A stretch of DNA of 33,266 bases from Pseudolactococcus chungangensis CAU 28 = DSM 22330 (GCF_002441885.1 NZ_JXJT01000020.1:8045-41310); one strand, 5' to 3'; shown: positions 26,699-33,266, counted from the stretch's first letter. A program made the numbers and translations. Notes: generated from the letters alone by a model not told the origin.

Positions 26699-26737
26699 AT
26701 TAATCTCCTTATTTGAACTTCAAGCTAATTTGCTCCC

Positions 26738-26827
26738 GCGGTTACTCGTCGCAGTAGGTCTTTTAGTGGCGAGTAATCGCAGCAACAAAGCGTTCTACGA
26801 AAATTTTCGGCTACGCCACATCGCTTT
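26738..26827 (-). repeat. Two hairpins between the T-box terminator and hisC
   Basis: GCGGTTACTCG (26738-26748) pairs with CGAGTAATCGC (26770-26780) with one wobble-type mismatch. A second structure has AAAGCG/CGCTTT ends (26787-26792/26822-26827) around the 12-base palindrome CGAAAATTTTCG (26798-26809). They lie downstream of the T-box terminator and so remain in the his mRNA. Role unknown. They may be a small dispersed repeat or an mRNA-stabilising element. Confidence 0.5.
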
Positions 26828-26868
26828 CAGTATCATGATTTTACCATTAGATCATCTCTTAATTGAGC

Positions 26869-26902
26869 AAAAAAAGCCCAAGTGAAATAACTTCACAAGG
26901 AC
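26869..26902 (-). terminator. T-box leader terminator of the his operon
   Basis: The minus-strand RNA forms GUCC-UU-GUGAA / UUCAC-UU-GGGC followed by seven U. It lies directly after the T-box sequence (26910-26922) and would form unless uncharged tRNA-His stabilises the antiterminator. Confidence 0.85.
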
Positions 26903-27118
26903 GTTTTAACGTGGTACCACCTTTATTCTAACAAATGTCGCCATCTGCTACTCAGCAAGTCAAGACCTGCACCCTTAACGCGGAAAACGTGACACACTAC
27001 TTTATTTCGTATGCCCTCTCAAGAATGTGTAACCTCTGATTTTACACGCTTTCCCAGCACCAAGCGCTCTCTTTAGAATTGACAGAGGTATCTTTCTCTC
27101 ACAGATTTTTCTATTTAC
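26903..27118 (-). promoter_or_regulatory. T-box riboswitch of the his operon (CAC specifier)
   Basis: The leader carries the conserved T-box sequence AGGTGGTACCACG at 26910-26922, just before the terminator. Stem I starts near 27105. In it, CCTCTG pairs with CAGAGG, and the adjoining internal loop has TTACACA on its 3' side. CAC (27027-27029) reads as a histidine specifier codon. The AGAGAGCGCTTGGTGCTGG region is the distal stem I part. Uncharged tRNA-His would prevent termination and switch on the whole his operon. Stem boundaries are by eye. Confidence 0.85.
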
Positions 27119-27121
27119 TAC

Positions 27122-27150
27122 ATTTTACAAGAAAATTCAGAAAATAGCAA
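27122..27150 (-). promoter_or_regulatory. Promoter of the his operon
   Basis: On the minus strand, TTGCTA (27145-27150) and TAAAAT (27122-27127) are separated by exactly 17 bases. The T-box leader begins right after. The same sequence recurs in front of tetR at 30933-30968. Confidence 0.8.
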
Positions 27151-27178
27151 GCATTTTTTGAGCGTGTTTGCCAGATAC

Positions 27179-28054
27179 TCAAACAAAAGAAATGAGATTT
27201 CTACCACGGCTCGGAAAATTTTCTTGATAGTTAATCGCCTCTTTGATCTCATGATAGTAAAATTCACGGTCAATAGGTAGAATAATGTCACCATTTTTCA
27301 ACAATTCAAGTAACTTAGCATATTCTCCAGGAAATATCCCCTCACTAATAAATCGAACTCCTAAAATATTTTGCTGAGCAATACTTATGATATCAACTCC
27401 TCGTTCAATGTAAGATTTTAGTAATATTTCTTGTCCTGCAATATCAACTACTAAAGTTGCTTCCAATTTCAAATTTTCATCTCCAGAATAAACAGGTAAC
27501 TGATAGTCTTTACACCGTTTTTGAAAATAGTTCGCTGATTTCTCTCTGATAAGTGGCACAATAGTTTTATCAGAAGATTTCAAAAGTTGTAGCAAAGCTA
27601 AACCTATCACGGAATTTGCACCTGTGATAACAATAATTTGATGACTACTTTTTATAATTTTCTTATACAAGACAAAAGCTGTATCCAAACCACCGACAAC
27701 ACTTACCGCTTGAGAATCAGTGACAGCATCAGGAATCGAAATTGTCAAGGGTGGTATATGAGAAGTAATCCTCTCTTTAAATGTACCACTCGGATTAAGT
27801 ACCAAAACACGTTGATTTATAAGTTTTTCCGAGCGAAATTTGCCTACCTTTTCTACTCTACCAACTGCACCATAACCTAGTACATGCGGTAAAGTTACTG
27901 GAATCTTGCCATTTAACTTCATAACATCATAGGGTAAAAGTGGTACCATACTTGTCTTAATTAAAATAGAAGTTGGAAGAAATTTCTCTACCTCAATTTC
28001 CCCAAAATCAAGTGCCTTAATACCATTGGTATCTCTTTGAATAACGGCTTTCAT
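27179..28054 (-). CDS. Zinc-independent MDR oxidoreductase
   Basis: This 291-residue medium-chain dehydrogenase/reductase is of the quinone-oxidoreductase type. A GroES-like N-terminal half (PHVLGYGAVGRVEKVG) precedes a Rossmann half with VITGANSVIGLALLQLL for NAD(P)H. Zinc-binding Cys/His ligands of true alcohol dehydrogenases are missing. It is some 30-40 residues shorter than common family members. It overlaps the SRPBCC-like gene by four bases and ends 29 bases before the his promoter without a clear terminator, so readthrough into his is possible. Substrate unknown. Confidence 0.8.
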   Translation of the reverse strand: MKAVIQRDTNGIKALDFGEIEVEKFLPTSILIKTSMVPLLPYDVMKLNGKIPVTLPHVLGYGAVGRVEKVGKFRSEKLINQRVLVLNPSGTFKERITSHIPPLTISIPDAVTDSQAVSVVGGLDTAFVLYKKIIKSSHQIIVITGANSVIGLALLQLLKSSDKTIVPLIREKSANYFQKRCKDYQLPVYSGDENLKLEATLVVDIAGQEILLKSYIERGVDIISIAQQNILGVRFISEGIFPGEYAKLLELLKNGDIILPIDREFYYHEIKEAINYQENFPSRGRNLISFV

Positions 28055-28476
28055 GCAACCTCCTCAAGTTCACAAAGATGTTTTAAGACTTGTAAATTTC
28101 CTGCAAAAGCATTCTGAACTACTGAACTAATAACCTTAGCAAGTGATGTCAACACACTTTTTTCAAGATAAAGCGTCTGGCTTAAACTTGTTTGAGTAGC
28201 ATTGACTTCATCGATCGTCCAAACAACACGATACTCTACTTTACCCATAGTTGAGACATAGCTAACTTCATTTCTCCCTACTTCAACTTTGATAATTTCT
28301 TGTTGATTTAAAGCGCCGTGTTTACGATAAAGTTTGAACTTATGGGCACCAATTGGTGTCACCTCAACAATTTCATAATCCCATTTTAAAATGTTTTGAA
28401 CATTTTCTAATAATGTTTCGACTGTTTGAGTACCGCTATTAACCATGATAGTATTTGTAAATAACTTAGTTTCCAT
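28051..28476 (-). CDS. SRPBCC-like small protein (141 aa)
   Basis: This soluble protein of 141 residues has alternating beta strands and a long C-terminal helix (TSLAKVISSVVQNAFAGNLQVLKHL), the pattern of SRPBCC/START-like lipid- or polyketide-binding folds. KLYRKHGALNQQEIIKVEV and VVWTIDEVNATQTSLSQTLYL form the strand region. A good GGAG precedes the ATG. It is coupled to the MDR oxidoreductase, which suggests the two act on one small hydrophobic compound. The family call comes from the fold pattern only. Confidence 0.55.
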   Translation of the reverse strand: METKLFTNTIMVNSGTQTVETLLENVQNILKWDYEIVEVTPIGAHKFKLYRKHGALNQQEIIKVEVGRNEVSYVSTMGKVEYRVVWTIDEVNATQTSLSQTLYLEKSVLTSLAKVISSVVQNAFAGNLQVLKHLCELEEVA

Positions 28477-28549
28477 AATTTAGCTCCATTTCTAGATTGG
28501 GATTATATCCCATTAAAAATGCAAGTGCCTCCACCTTACGTTCGAGTAT

Positions 28550-28831
28550 CTACTTGATTTTTTTTTGAATTTGACCAATTTGCGTTAATATTTCTACCAT
28601 ATCATCTAAACGATTGACTATATTGTAAGCTTTAGCAAGAGATAGCAGATATCTGATATTATCTGGATTATTTTCGACAGTTTGCTCTAAACAGCTCATA
28701 AACTGAGTATTATCATCAATGAAATTAAAATAATTTCCCTCAATATATGGAAGTTCGGGATTATTATCATCGTGTGACTTTGTTTGTCCAAGTAAAAACT
28801 TAACACGTTTCATTCTGGTTTTGAAGCACAT
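28550..28831 (-). CDS. Hypothetical protein, possibly a gene remnant (93 aa)
   Basis: This 93-residue frame is acidic in its second half and has a TPR-like helical repeat (NPDNIRYLLSLAKAYNIVNRLDDMVEIL). I do not recognise the N-terminal part (LPYIEGNYFNFIDDNTQ). There is no clear ribosome binding site, and an internal ATG at 28813 is an alternative start. It lies in a cluster where three neighbours are damaged, so it may be a fragment of a larger gene. Confidence 0.4.
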   Translation of the reverse strand: MCFKTRMKRVKFLLGQTKSHDDNNPELPYIEGNYFNFIDDNTQFMSCLEQTVENNPDNIRYLLSLAKAYNIVNRLDDMVEILTQIGQIQKKIK

Positions 28832-28843
28832 TTTTATAACCCA

Positions 28844-29116
28844 TTATTTGTTGCAATGCGCTCCCTCAGCACGCGCCATTTCAATCAATCTGAAAGTTTT
28901 TTCCTAGGTACTTAGAGAAAACTCCAAAAGCATTCTATTACCAATAGACAAAACACGTTCATGATATTCAGATGAAGTCTGATGACTCAAACAATGGTTT
29001 CGTAAGCCACCACTATTTAGCTTAGTCATCATCTCCAACATCTCTTGTTTAGTATCAAATTCACCCATTCGCTTATCACTTAGCTGTTCACTGGCAAGAT
29101 TAGCGATAATTTTCAT
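28844..29116 (-). pseudogene. Unknown gene interrupted by an amber codon
   Basis: ATG 29116 opens a 70-codon frame that ends at TAG (28904-28906). The same frame then continues for 19 plausible codons (TFRLIEMARAEGAHCNK) to TAA at 28844-28846. The simplest reading is a coding sequence of about 90 codons, or part of a longer one, with one nonsense mutation. The product is not recognised. RNHCLSHQTSSEYHERVL is the most distinctive stretch. The start touches the end of the broken acyltransferase gene. Confidence 0.4.
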
Positions 29117-29117
29117 A

Positions 29118-29430
29118 CAGGGTAAATCACAACAGTAGCTTTTTCCTTTTACAATTTATTTTTTAAAAGTTTCATTGCTGAAGTCGCATCCTCTTTTCTA
29201 TTGACTGATACACAATTCAAATACTTAGGCCACCAATTTGAAAATATTTTATCAAAAGCCTCTCGTTTTGTAATAAAATATTTTTTAATTAGAGTTGATA
29301 TCATGTAAAATTTTCGTTAAACCGCAATGATCAAGATAGCTACTATGATTAGCAATGATCATTTTAGAACCCTCAAACATCAAGTTTTTCTTGCACGATA
29401 CGTCTCCCATTCAAACCAATCTACCAGTTT
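29118..29430 (-). pseudogene. Broken PlsC-type acyltransferase gene
   Basis: Fragments in different frames together read like a 1-acylglycerol-3-phosphate acyltransferase. MIIANHSSYLDHCGL contains the NH-x4-D catalytic motif. After a frame change, STLIKKYFITKREAFDKIF and NCVSVNRKEDATSAMKLLKN match the following block, and then KEKATVVIYP reaches the point where EGTRS should follow. A frameshift near 29290, a TAA near 29154 and a TGA at the point where EGT should be break it, and the C-terminal half is missing. The gene is certainly not functional as PlsC. The family call rests on motif order. Confidence 0.62.
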
Positions 29431-29503
29431 AGTCGTTGAAGTGAATAATAGCTTATTTGTAAACGATATGTTGCGCTACTATATCCTCTCTAGCATTATT
29501 TTG

Positions 29504-30020
29504 TCAATAATCTGTCGGTTGCTCAATAGTAATCAAAGGTAACTCATAATAATCAGCAAACTTTTCAAGGTAATCTAAACGATCGGGTAATAAAATCTCA
29601 CAAAATGCACCAACCGCTCTCATTAACAAGAAGGGAATGTGTTCTAGACGAACAAAATCAGTTTCATATGCTTTAAGTCAATATTTTTTGTATGGTATCT
29701 GAACGGTCAAAGTCAGAGGTGTCAGTTGTAACACCAGTAATCTCTGATGTTCCATCAATTGAGAAAGTAAACTTCGTCCCATGCGACTCTGTGTTACTTT
29801 CGACCATTTGTATTAAATTAAGTTGATCTAAAATTTCTCTTGAAACAGGCACACATCACAGACCATATGCTTGTGTAATCATAAAATTAACATTTTCTGG
29901 TATCATTTTTGTTCCGAGATGAATTAAATCTCCCTCACTTTCGTGATTGTTATCATCTAAAACAACTGTCAGTCCACCATTTTTCATGTGGAGAATAGTT
30001 TCTTCAATTGTTGCTTTCAT
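29504..30020 (-). pseudogene. Broken DHBP synthase (ribB-like) gene
   Basis: The gene begins MKATIEETILHMKNGG at 30020 and shows the 3,4-dihydroxy-2-butanone 4-phosphate synthase core. DDNNHESEGDL aligns with the usual DDENRENEGDL. NFMITQAYGL is followed by a TGA (29856-29858) and then CVPVSREIL, NTESHGTKFTFSIDG and DRSDTIQKI in the same frame. A TAA at 29673-29675 and a frame change follow. The next frame gives ETDFVRLEHI and then, after a gap of about 25 residues that should hold GHTEA, AFCEILLPD and LPLITIEQ. It carries at least three lesions. A start at 30068 behind AAGGA is also possible. Confidence 0.8.
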
Positions 30021-30189
30021 AAGTAAATCTCTCTTTTCTAGTAGCAAGAATTTTTTATATTTTTTCATATCTTCCTTGCAAAATAAGTATAACAAATTTT
30101 ATTGATGATTAGTTCGCTTAAAACAAGACAAAGCGTCAAGTAAAACAGAGAACAAAATACCTTAAAATCTCAATTTTTAGTCTTTAAAC

Positions 30190-30220
30190 TCTAATATCAT
30201 CCTGACAAGTTGTCAAGTTT
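30190..30220 (-). promoter_or_regulatory. Promoter with 13-base palindrome before the decayed cluster
   Basis: TGACAAGTTGTCA (30203-30215) is a perfect inverted repeat. On the minus strand it overlaps a TTGACA -35, followed 17 bases later by TAGAGT. It is a plausible operator for the adjacent TetR regulator in front of the ribB-like remnant. Confidence 0.45.
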
Positions 30221-30235
30221 TATATTTCAAATTTC

Positions 30236-30262
30236 AAATAAAAAAACGTCCATCAGACGTTT
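30236..30262 (-). terminator. Terminator of tetR
   Basis: The minus strand reads AAACGTC-TGATG-GACGTTT followed by a T run, a compact intrinsic terminator 10 bases after the tetR stop. Confidence 0.85.
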
Positions 30263-30271
30263 CTGTATATT

Positions 30272-30853
30272 TTATTTTTCAAATAGTAATTCATAAGTTG
30301 AGGTTTTGATGAGATAATCAAATTTTTTCTGGAAAAGTGAGGCAGGCTCAGGTCTATCATTTGTCAACCAATTTGAAATAATCGCAATGATTTGTCGCAC
30401 GATAAGGCTACAAATAAAATCATTAGCTAGGGGTGACTGGTTACCTGTCTTTTTAATATAAAGTTCGATATAGGGTGTATAAACCTTATGAGCATAGTCA
30501 GCCCAGGAAGAATCCAGTACTTTACTATAGAGTATTTTTAACCAATCGCGTTTTTCATATAAAAGCGGTAAAATTTCCTGCTCAAAAAACTTAAAAAAAT
30601 CGTCGTTATAATCACGATAGCCATCAGAGAAGAATTTTTGCATTCTGACTTCACATTCTTCACTGACAAGCGCATGGATTTTATCAATAATTTCTCCAAT
30701 ATTACTAAAATGTTTGTCATAAATACTTTGCCTACTAATCCCCGCTCTCTTGGCAATCATGTCCATAGTTATTTTTTTAGGTTCGCTTGCTTCTTCTACA
30801 ACAAGAAAAAAAGCATCAATAATTTGTCTTTGTCTATCTGATATGAGAATCAA
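30272..30853 (-). CDS. TetR/AcrR-family transcriptional regulator
   Basis: This 193-residue regulator has an N-terminal TetR DNA-binding domain (about residues 8-55: KKITMDMIAKRAGISRQSIYDKHFSN) and an all-helical ligand-binding C-terminal domain of normal size. The start is TTG at 30853, behind AGAGGA, since no ATG is well placed. It has its own promoter (a near copy of the his promoter) and its own terminator. The likely targets are its own promoter and the palindrome at 30203-30215, but these are guesses. The regulator is intact although the genes downstream are decaying. Confidence 0.88.
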   Translation of the reverse strand: MILISDRQRQIIDAFFLVVEEASEPKKITMDMIAKRAGISRQSIYDKHFSNIGEIIDKIHALVSEECEVRMQKFFSDGYRDYNDDFFKFFEQEILPLLYEKRDWLKILYSKVLDSSWADYAHKVYTPYIELYIKKTGNQSPLANDFICSLIVRQIIAIISNWLTNDRPEPASLFQKKFDYLIKTSTYELLFEK

Positions 30854-30932
30854 TATTTTCCTCTTTTCGTAAAAGTAATAGCTATAACAGCTAAAATTTT
30901 AGATATCATTTCTAAATAAATATCTTTCCTTT

Positions 30933-30968
30933 CGTTTTACTAGAAAATTCAGAAAATATCAAACATTT
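30933..30968 (-). promoter_or_regulatory. tetR promoter, near copy of the his promoter
   Basis: On the minus strand TTGATA, 17 bases, then TAAAAC (30935-30940 region). 32 of 36 bases match 27121-27156 at the his promoter, including an identical 17-base block, AGAAAATTCAGAAAATA. Confidence 0.7.
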
Positions 30969-31075
30969 AGATATCATCAATTAAAATTATATCAAAATAC
31001 CATCTAAAGATACAAACTTATTTTTTAAAGATAGTTATATTCGGAGATCTCAGATATATGAATTTAATTTCCATG

Positions 31076-31618
31076 CTACGCTAACTTCTCAATCATCACC
31101 AAAAAAGGCGGTTGATTAATTTGATTGATACCACCATAACGCATCACCTGATAAGTCTTTTGTGGCAAGGTAGAAACAACTGATAAAACAGCATCCCGTT
31201 CCTCATGACCACCCTCATGACCATAATAAATCATCAAAGCAATCCGACCACCAGTAACCAATAACTCCAGCATTTTCGTCAGTGCAGGTAGCGTCGTTTC
31301 AGCCTGCGTGATCACTTTTTTATCTGATTTTGGCAAATAACCCAAATTAAAAATAGCAGCTTTAATCGGCTTATCCACATACTTATCCACATTTTCATGC
31401 CCATCCAAAATCAGTTTAGCTTGTCGCTTATTTTCCGCCAAACGTTTCTCAGTCATTTCCAAAGCTAAATCCTGCACATCAAAGGCAACAACAGCGTCAG
31501 ACAGACCAGCCAAGAAAACTGTATCAAACCCCTGTCCCATGGTCGCGTCAACAACAACATCATCCTTAACGATAATCTCCGCCAACAAATGGTGCGCTAA
31601 TTCAAGCGGTCTTAACAT
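31076..31618 (-). CDS. mnmM: YtqB/MnmM-type tRNA wobble-uridine methyltransferase
   Basis: This 180-residue class I SAM methyltransferase is of the YtqB family, members of which (MnmM) methylate the aminomethyl group of 5-aminomethyl-2-thiouridine at tRNA position 34. The SAM-binding loop is VVDATMGQGFDTVFLA, the adenosine acid lies in VAFDVQDLA, and FNLGYLPKSDK is a family-typical motif IV. The start overlaps the end of the ytqA gene by seven bases. Length and motifs are normal. Confidence 0.85.
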   Translation of the reverse strand: MLRPLELAHHLLAEIIVKDDVVVDATMGQGFDTVFLAGLSDAVVAFDVQDLALEMTEKRLAENKRQAKLILDGHENVDKYVDKPIKAAIFNLGYLPKSDKKVITQAETTLPALTKMLELLVTGGRIALMIYYGHEGGHEERDAVLSVVSTLPQKTYQVMRYGGINQINQPPFLVMIEKLA

Positions 31619-32529
31619 GCCTTATCTCCCTGAAAAACATTGCGACGTTCTAACTCTGCATCAATCGCATTCAGTACTTCCCACTTCTTCAGACTCCACA
31701 TTGGACCAATCAACATCTCACGCGGTGCATCTCCTGTCAGACGATGAATTGAAATTTCTTTTGGAATAATCTCTAGCTGGTCACAAATCACATTAACATA
31801 ATCATCAAAAGCCATCAACTGCAAAGCTCCCTGATGAAAATCACGCTGCATTCGTGTGCCAGTCATCAAATGCAACAAATGAAGTTTGATACCCTGAATA
31901 TCTGAATCTGCCACAACACGACGCACATTTTCAACCATCATTTCTTGAGTTTCTCCCGGCAAACCATTAATCAAATGCACACAAACCAAAATGCCACGAG
32001 CCCGCAATTTAACCACAGCATCCAAGTAAGTCTGATAATCATGTGCACGATTAATCAAATCACTCGTTTCTTGGTAGGTCGTCTGTAAACCAAGCTCAAC
32101 CCAAACTGTCATCCGCTCATTAAGTTCAGACAGATAATCAAGCACATCATCAGGCAAACAATCCGGACGCGTCCCAATATTAATGCCGACAATATCTGGT
32201 CTATCCACTGCTTGTTCAAAACGCTCACGCAGCACTTCTACCGGTCCATGTGTATTGGTAAAGTTTTGAAAATAAGCAATATACTTCTTAACACCCGGCC
32301 ATTTTTGATGTAAAAATTCAATCTCTTTTTCAACCTGAACTGGAATCGGTTCCTCAGGCGCAACAATCATATCACCTGACCCAGAAACAGAACAGAACGT
32401 ACAACCACCGTGCGCCACAGTACCATCACGATTCGGACAATCAAACCCTGCATCAATCGGCACTTTAAAAACCTTCTCACCAAAATTATCACGCAGATAA
32501 TCATTCCACGTCGTATATCGCTTATTCAC
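31612..32529 (-). CDS. ytqA: TIGR01212-type radical SAM protein (YtqA)
   Basis: This 305-residue radical SAM enzyme has the family's spaced cluster motif: C31, C43 and C46 in FDCPNRDG...GGCTFCS (CX11CX2C). The SAM/barrel segments VGINIGTRPDCLPDDVLDYL and HLINGLPGET are also present. The start is GTG 32529 behind AAGGGAG and overlaps the PAP2 gene stop. It is almost always paired with ytqB, and a role in the same tRNA modification route is likely from that pairing. Confidence 0.88.
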   Translation of the reverse strand: MNKRYTTWNDYLRDNFGEKVFKVPIDAGFDCPNRDGTVAHGGCTFCSVSGSGDMIVAPEEPIPVQVEKEIEFLHQKWPGVKKYIAYFQNFTNTHGPVEVLRERFEQAVDRPDIVGINIGTRPDCLPDDVLDYLSELNERMTVWVELGLQTTYQETSDLINRAHDYQTYLDAVVKLRARGILVCVHLINGLPGETQEMMVENVRRVVADSDIQGIKLHLLHLMTGTRMQRDFHQGALQLMAFDDYVNVICDQLEIIPKEISIHRLTGDAPREMLIGPMWSLKKWEVLNAIDAELERRNVFQGDKAC

Positions 32530-33176
32530 TTTTGAACTCCCTTAAAACGCCACTTAAAGCGCAATTCGTCATATATCGGGTACGTCATCAATAACATACT
32601 ACCACTCACCAACCAAGCACCCAAAATATCAGTAGGATAATGTACCCCCAGATAAATGCGAGACATACCGATCAGCACAATGAACATGCCAACTAACACA
32701 CGAACTAACCACTTCATTTGACGATTGCGCAGCCTTTGGCATATCAGCACCATCAGACACGCATAAAACATCAAACTCGTACTAGCATGCCCTGAAGGGA
32801 AACTCAACCCATTCTCTACCACAAGGTGCTGTAAGGATGGACGCGTCCGACCATAAATATGTTTCAGTAAAGAGATTAAAATAGGGACAATAGAAACATT
32901 TAAACTGATAAAAATTGCTTCACTATACCATTTTTTCAGCACTAAAAAAACAAGTACAATACTTAAAAGAATAGGAACATAAACTGTCCCACCAAAATTA
33001 GTCACAAATTTATAAAAAGAAGTCAGACCATCTGACATATTATGCCTAACAATTAACTGTATTTGACGGTCAATCCCCGTTAAAGTACTCGGGAAAAATT
33101 TCACTAAATACCCTAGCATAACGAAAAATACCAATCCAAAACTTGCATATAATTGATACGATTTTTTTAGTTTCAT
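32526..33176 (-). CDS. PAP2-family membrane phosphatase
   Basis: This 216-residue membrane phosphatase of the PAP2 family (phosphatidic acid, phosphatidylglycerol phosphate or undecaprenyl pyrophosphate as possible substrates) has about six membrane segments. The three catalytic motifs are complete: KHIYGRTRP, FPSGHAS and SRIYLGVHYPTD. No Shine-Dalgarno sequence precedes the ATG, and a TATAAT (33183-33188) ends only six bases before it, so the transcript may be leaderless. It leads the operon with ytqA and mnmM. Confidence 0.9.
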   Translation of the reverse strand: MKLKKSYQLYASFGLVFFVMLGYLVKFFPSTLTGIDRQIQLIVRHNMSDGLTSFYKFVTNFGGTVYVPILLSIVLVFLVLKKWYSEAIFISLNVSIVPILISLLKHIYGRTRPSLQHLVVENGLSFPSGHASTSLMFYACLMVLICQRLRNRQMKWLVRVLVGMFIVLIGMSRIYLGVHYPTDILGAWLVSGSMLLMTYPIYDELRFKWRFKGVQK

Positions 33177-33182
33177 TATTAT

Positions 33183-33188
33183 ATTATA
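33183..33188 (-). promoter_or_regulatory. -10 box of the PAP2-ytqA-mnmM operon
   Basis: A perfect minus-strand TATAAT lies six bases before the ATG at 33176. A weak TTTCAA lies 17 bases upstream, inside the hairpin at 33195-33225. Confidence 0.5.
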
Positions 33189-33194
33189 ACAAAA

Positions 33195-33225
33195 AAGTCC
33201 ATCTATTGAAACATAGATGGACTTA
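33195..33225. terminator. Hairpin between the tRNA gene and the PAP2 gene
   Basis: AAGTCCATCTAT and ATAGATGGACTT form a 12-pair stem with a six-base loop. On the minus strand it is followed by six T, so it can end transcription of the tRNA gene just upstream. Confidence 0.75.
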
Positions 33226-33235
33226 CAATATCTGA

Positions 33236-33266
33236 CTCCGCTTGCAAGACTCGAACTTGCGACATC
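33236..33266 (-). tRNA. 3' part of a tRNA gene, cut by the window end
   Basis: The minus strand shows a T arm, GCAAG-TTCGAGT-CTTGC, followed by seven bases (AAGCGGA) that would close the acceptor stem and a G discriminator base. No CCA follows. The anticodon lies outside the window, so the amino acid is unknown. Confidence 0.7.

Noticed and set aside
30021-30235. An FMN riboswitch before the ribB-like remnant.
   Set aside because: I could not find the conserved RFN-element segments in the 215-base leader.
30899-31010. TTTAGATATCAT repeats upstream of tetR as operators.
   Set aside because: Two copies (about 30898 and 30966) exist, but the stretch is very A/T-rich and the repeats are not palindromic enough to argue for a specific site.

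Overview
The window looks like a low-GC Gram-positive chromosome of the Streptococcaceae, most likely a Lactococcus-type bacterium. The evidence is a T-box-controlled his operon with hisZ plus short-form hisG, the rplM-rpsI pair, an rnhC-lepB pair, and a Tn916-superfamily conjugative element joined to the 3' end of rpsI. I do not assign a species. The left end cuts through the mobile element and the right end cuts through a tRNA gene.

Bases 1 to about 13,780 are the right-hand part of an integrative and conjugative element (ICE). It starts with three consecutive hairpins that look like the transfer origin. These are followed by a MobT-type relaxase, small accessory genes, ArdA, a broken XRE regulator, and a near-complete Gram-positive type IV secretion module: TcpC/VirB8-like, TcpD-like, TcpE, VirB4-like ATPase, VirB6-like membrane protein and a two-domain cell-wall hydrolase. 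Two very small membrane-protein genes sit inside the module. Excisionase and tyrosine integrase close the element against rpsI. The coupling protein expected upstream is outside the window. No resistance or metabolic cargo is visible here.

Bases 13,779-16,270 are core chromosome: rpsI and rplM on the minus strand with a structured leader, and divergent rnhC and lepB. A bidirectional terminator separates lepB from the his operon. The his operon (27,150 down to 16,350, minus strand) reads hisC-hisZ-hisG-hisD-ABC ATPase-ABC membrane protein-serB-like-hisB-hisH-hisA-hisF-hisI-hisE. It starts from a clear promoter and a T-box leader whose specifier loop offers CAC (His). Together these genes cover the pathway from PRPP and ATP to histidine. 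The only candidate for the histidinol-phosphate phosphatase step is the SerB-like HAD enzyme. An uncharacterised ABC transporter is embedded in the operon.

Bases 27,179-30,853 hold a minus-strand cluster under decay. It runs from a TetR regulator through a broken DHBP synthase (ribB-like) gene, a broken PlsC-type acyltransferase gene, a gene with an in-frame amber codon, a small unknown, an SRPBCC-like protein and an MDR oxidoreductase. The 36-base his promoter sequence recurs almost unchanged in front of tetR, so near-identical direct repeats flank the whole cluster. The last part (31,076-33,176) is a minus-strand operon of PAP2 phosphatase, YtqA radical SAM protein and YtqB/MnmM tRNA methyltransferase, followed by a hairpin and the 3' part of a tRNA gene.
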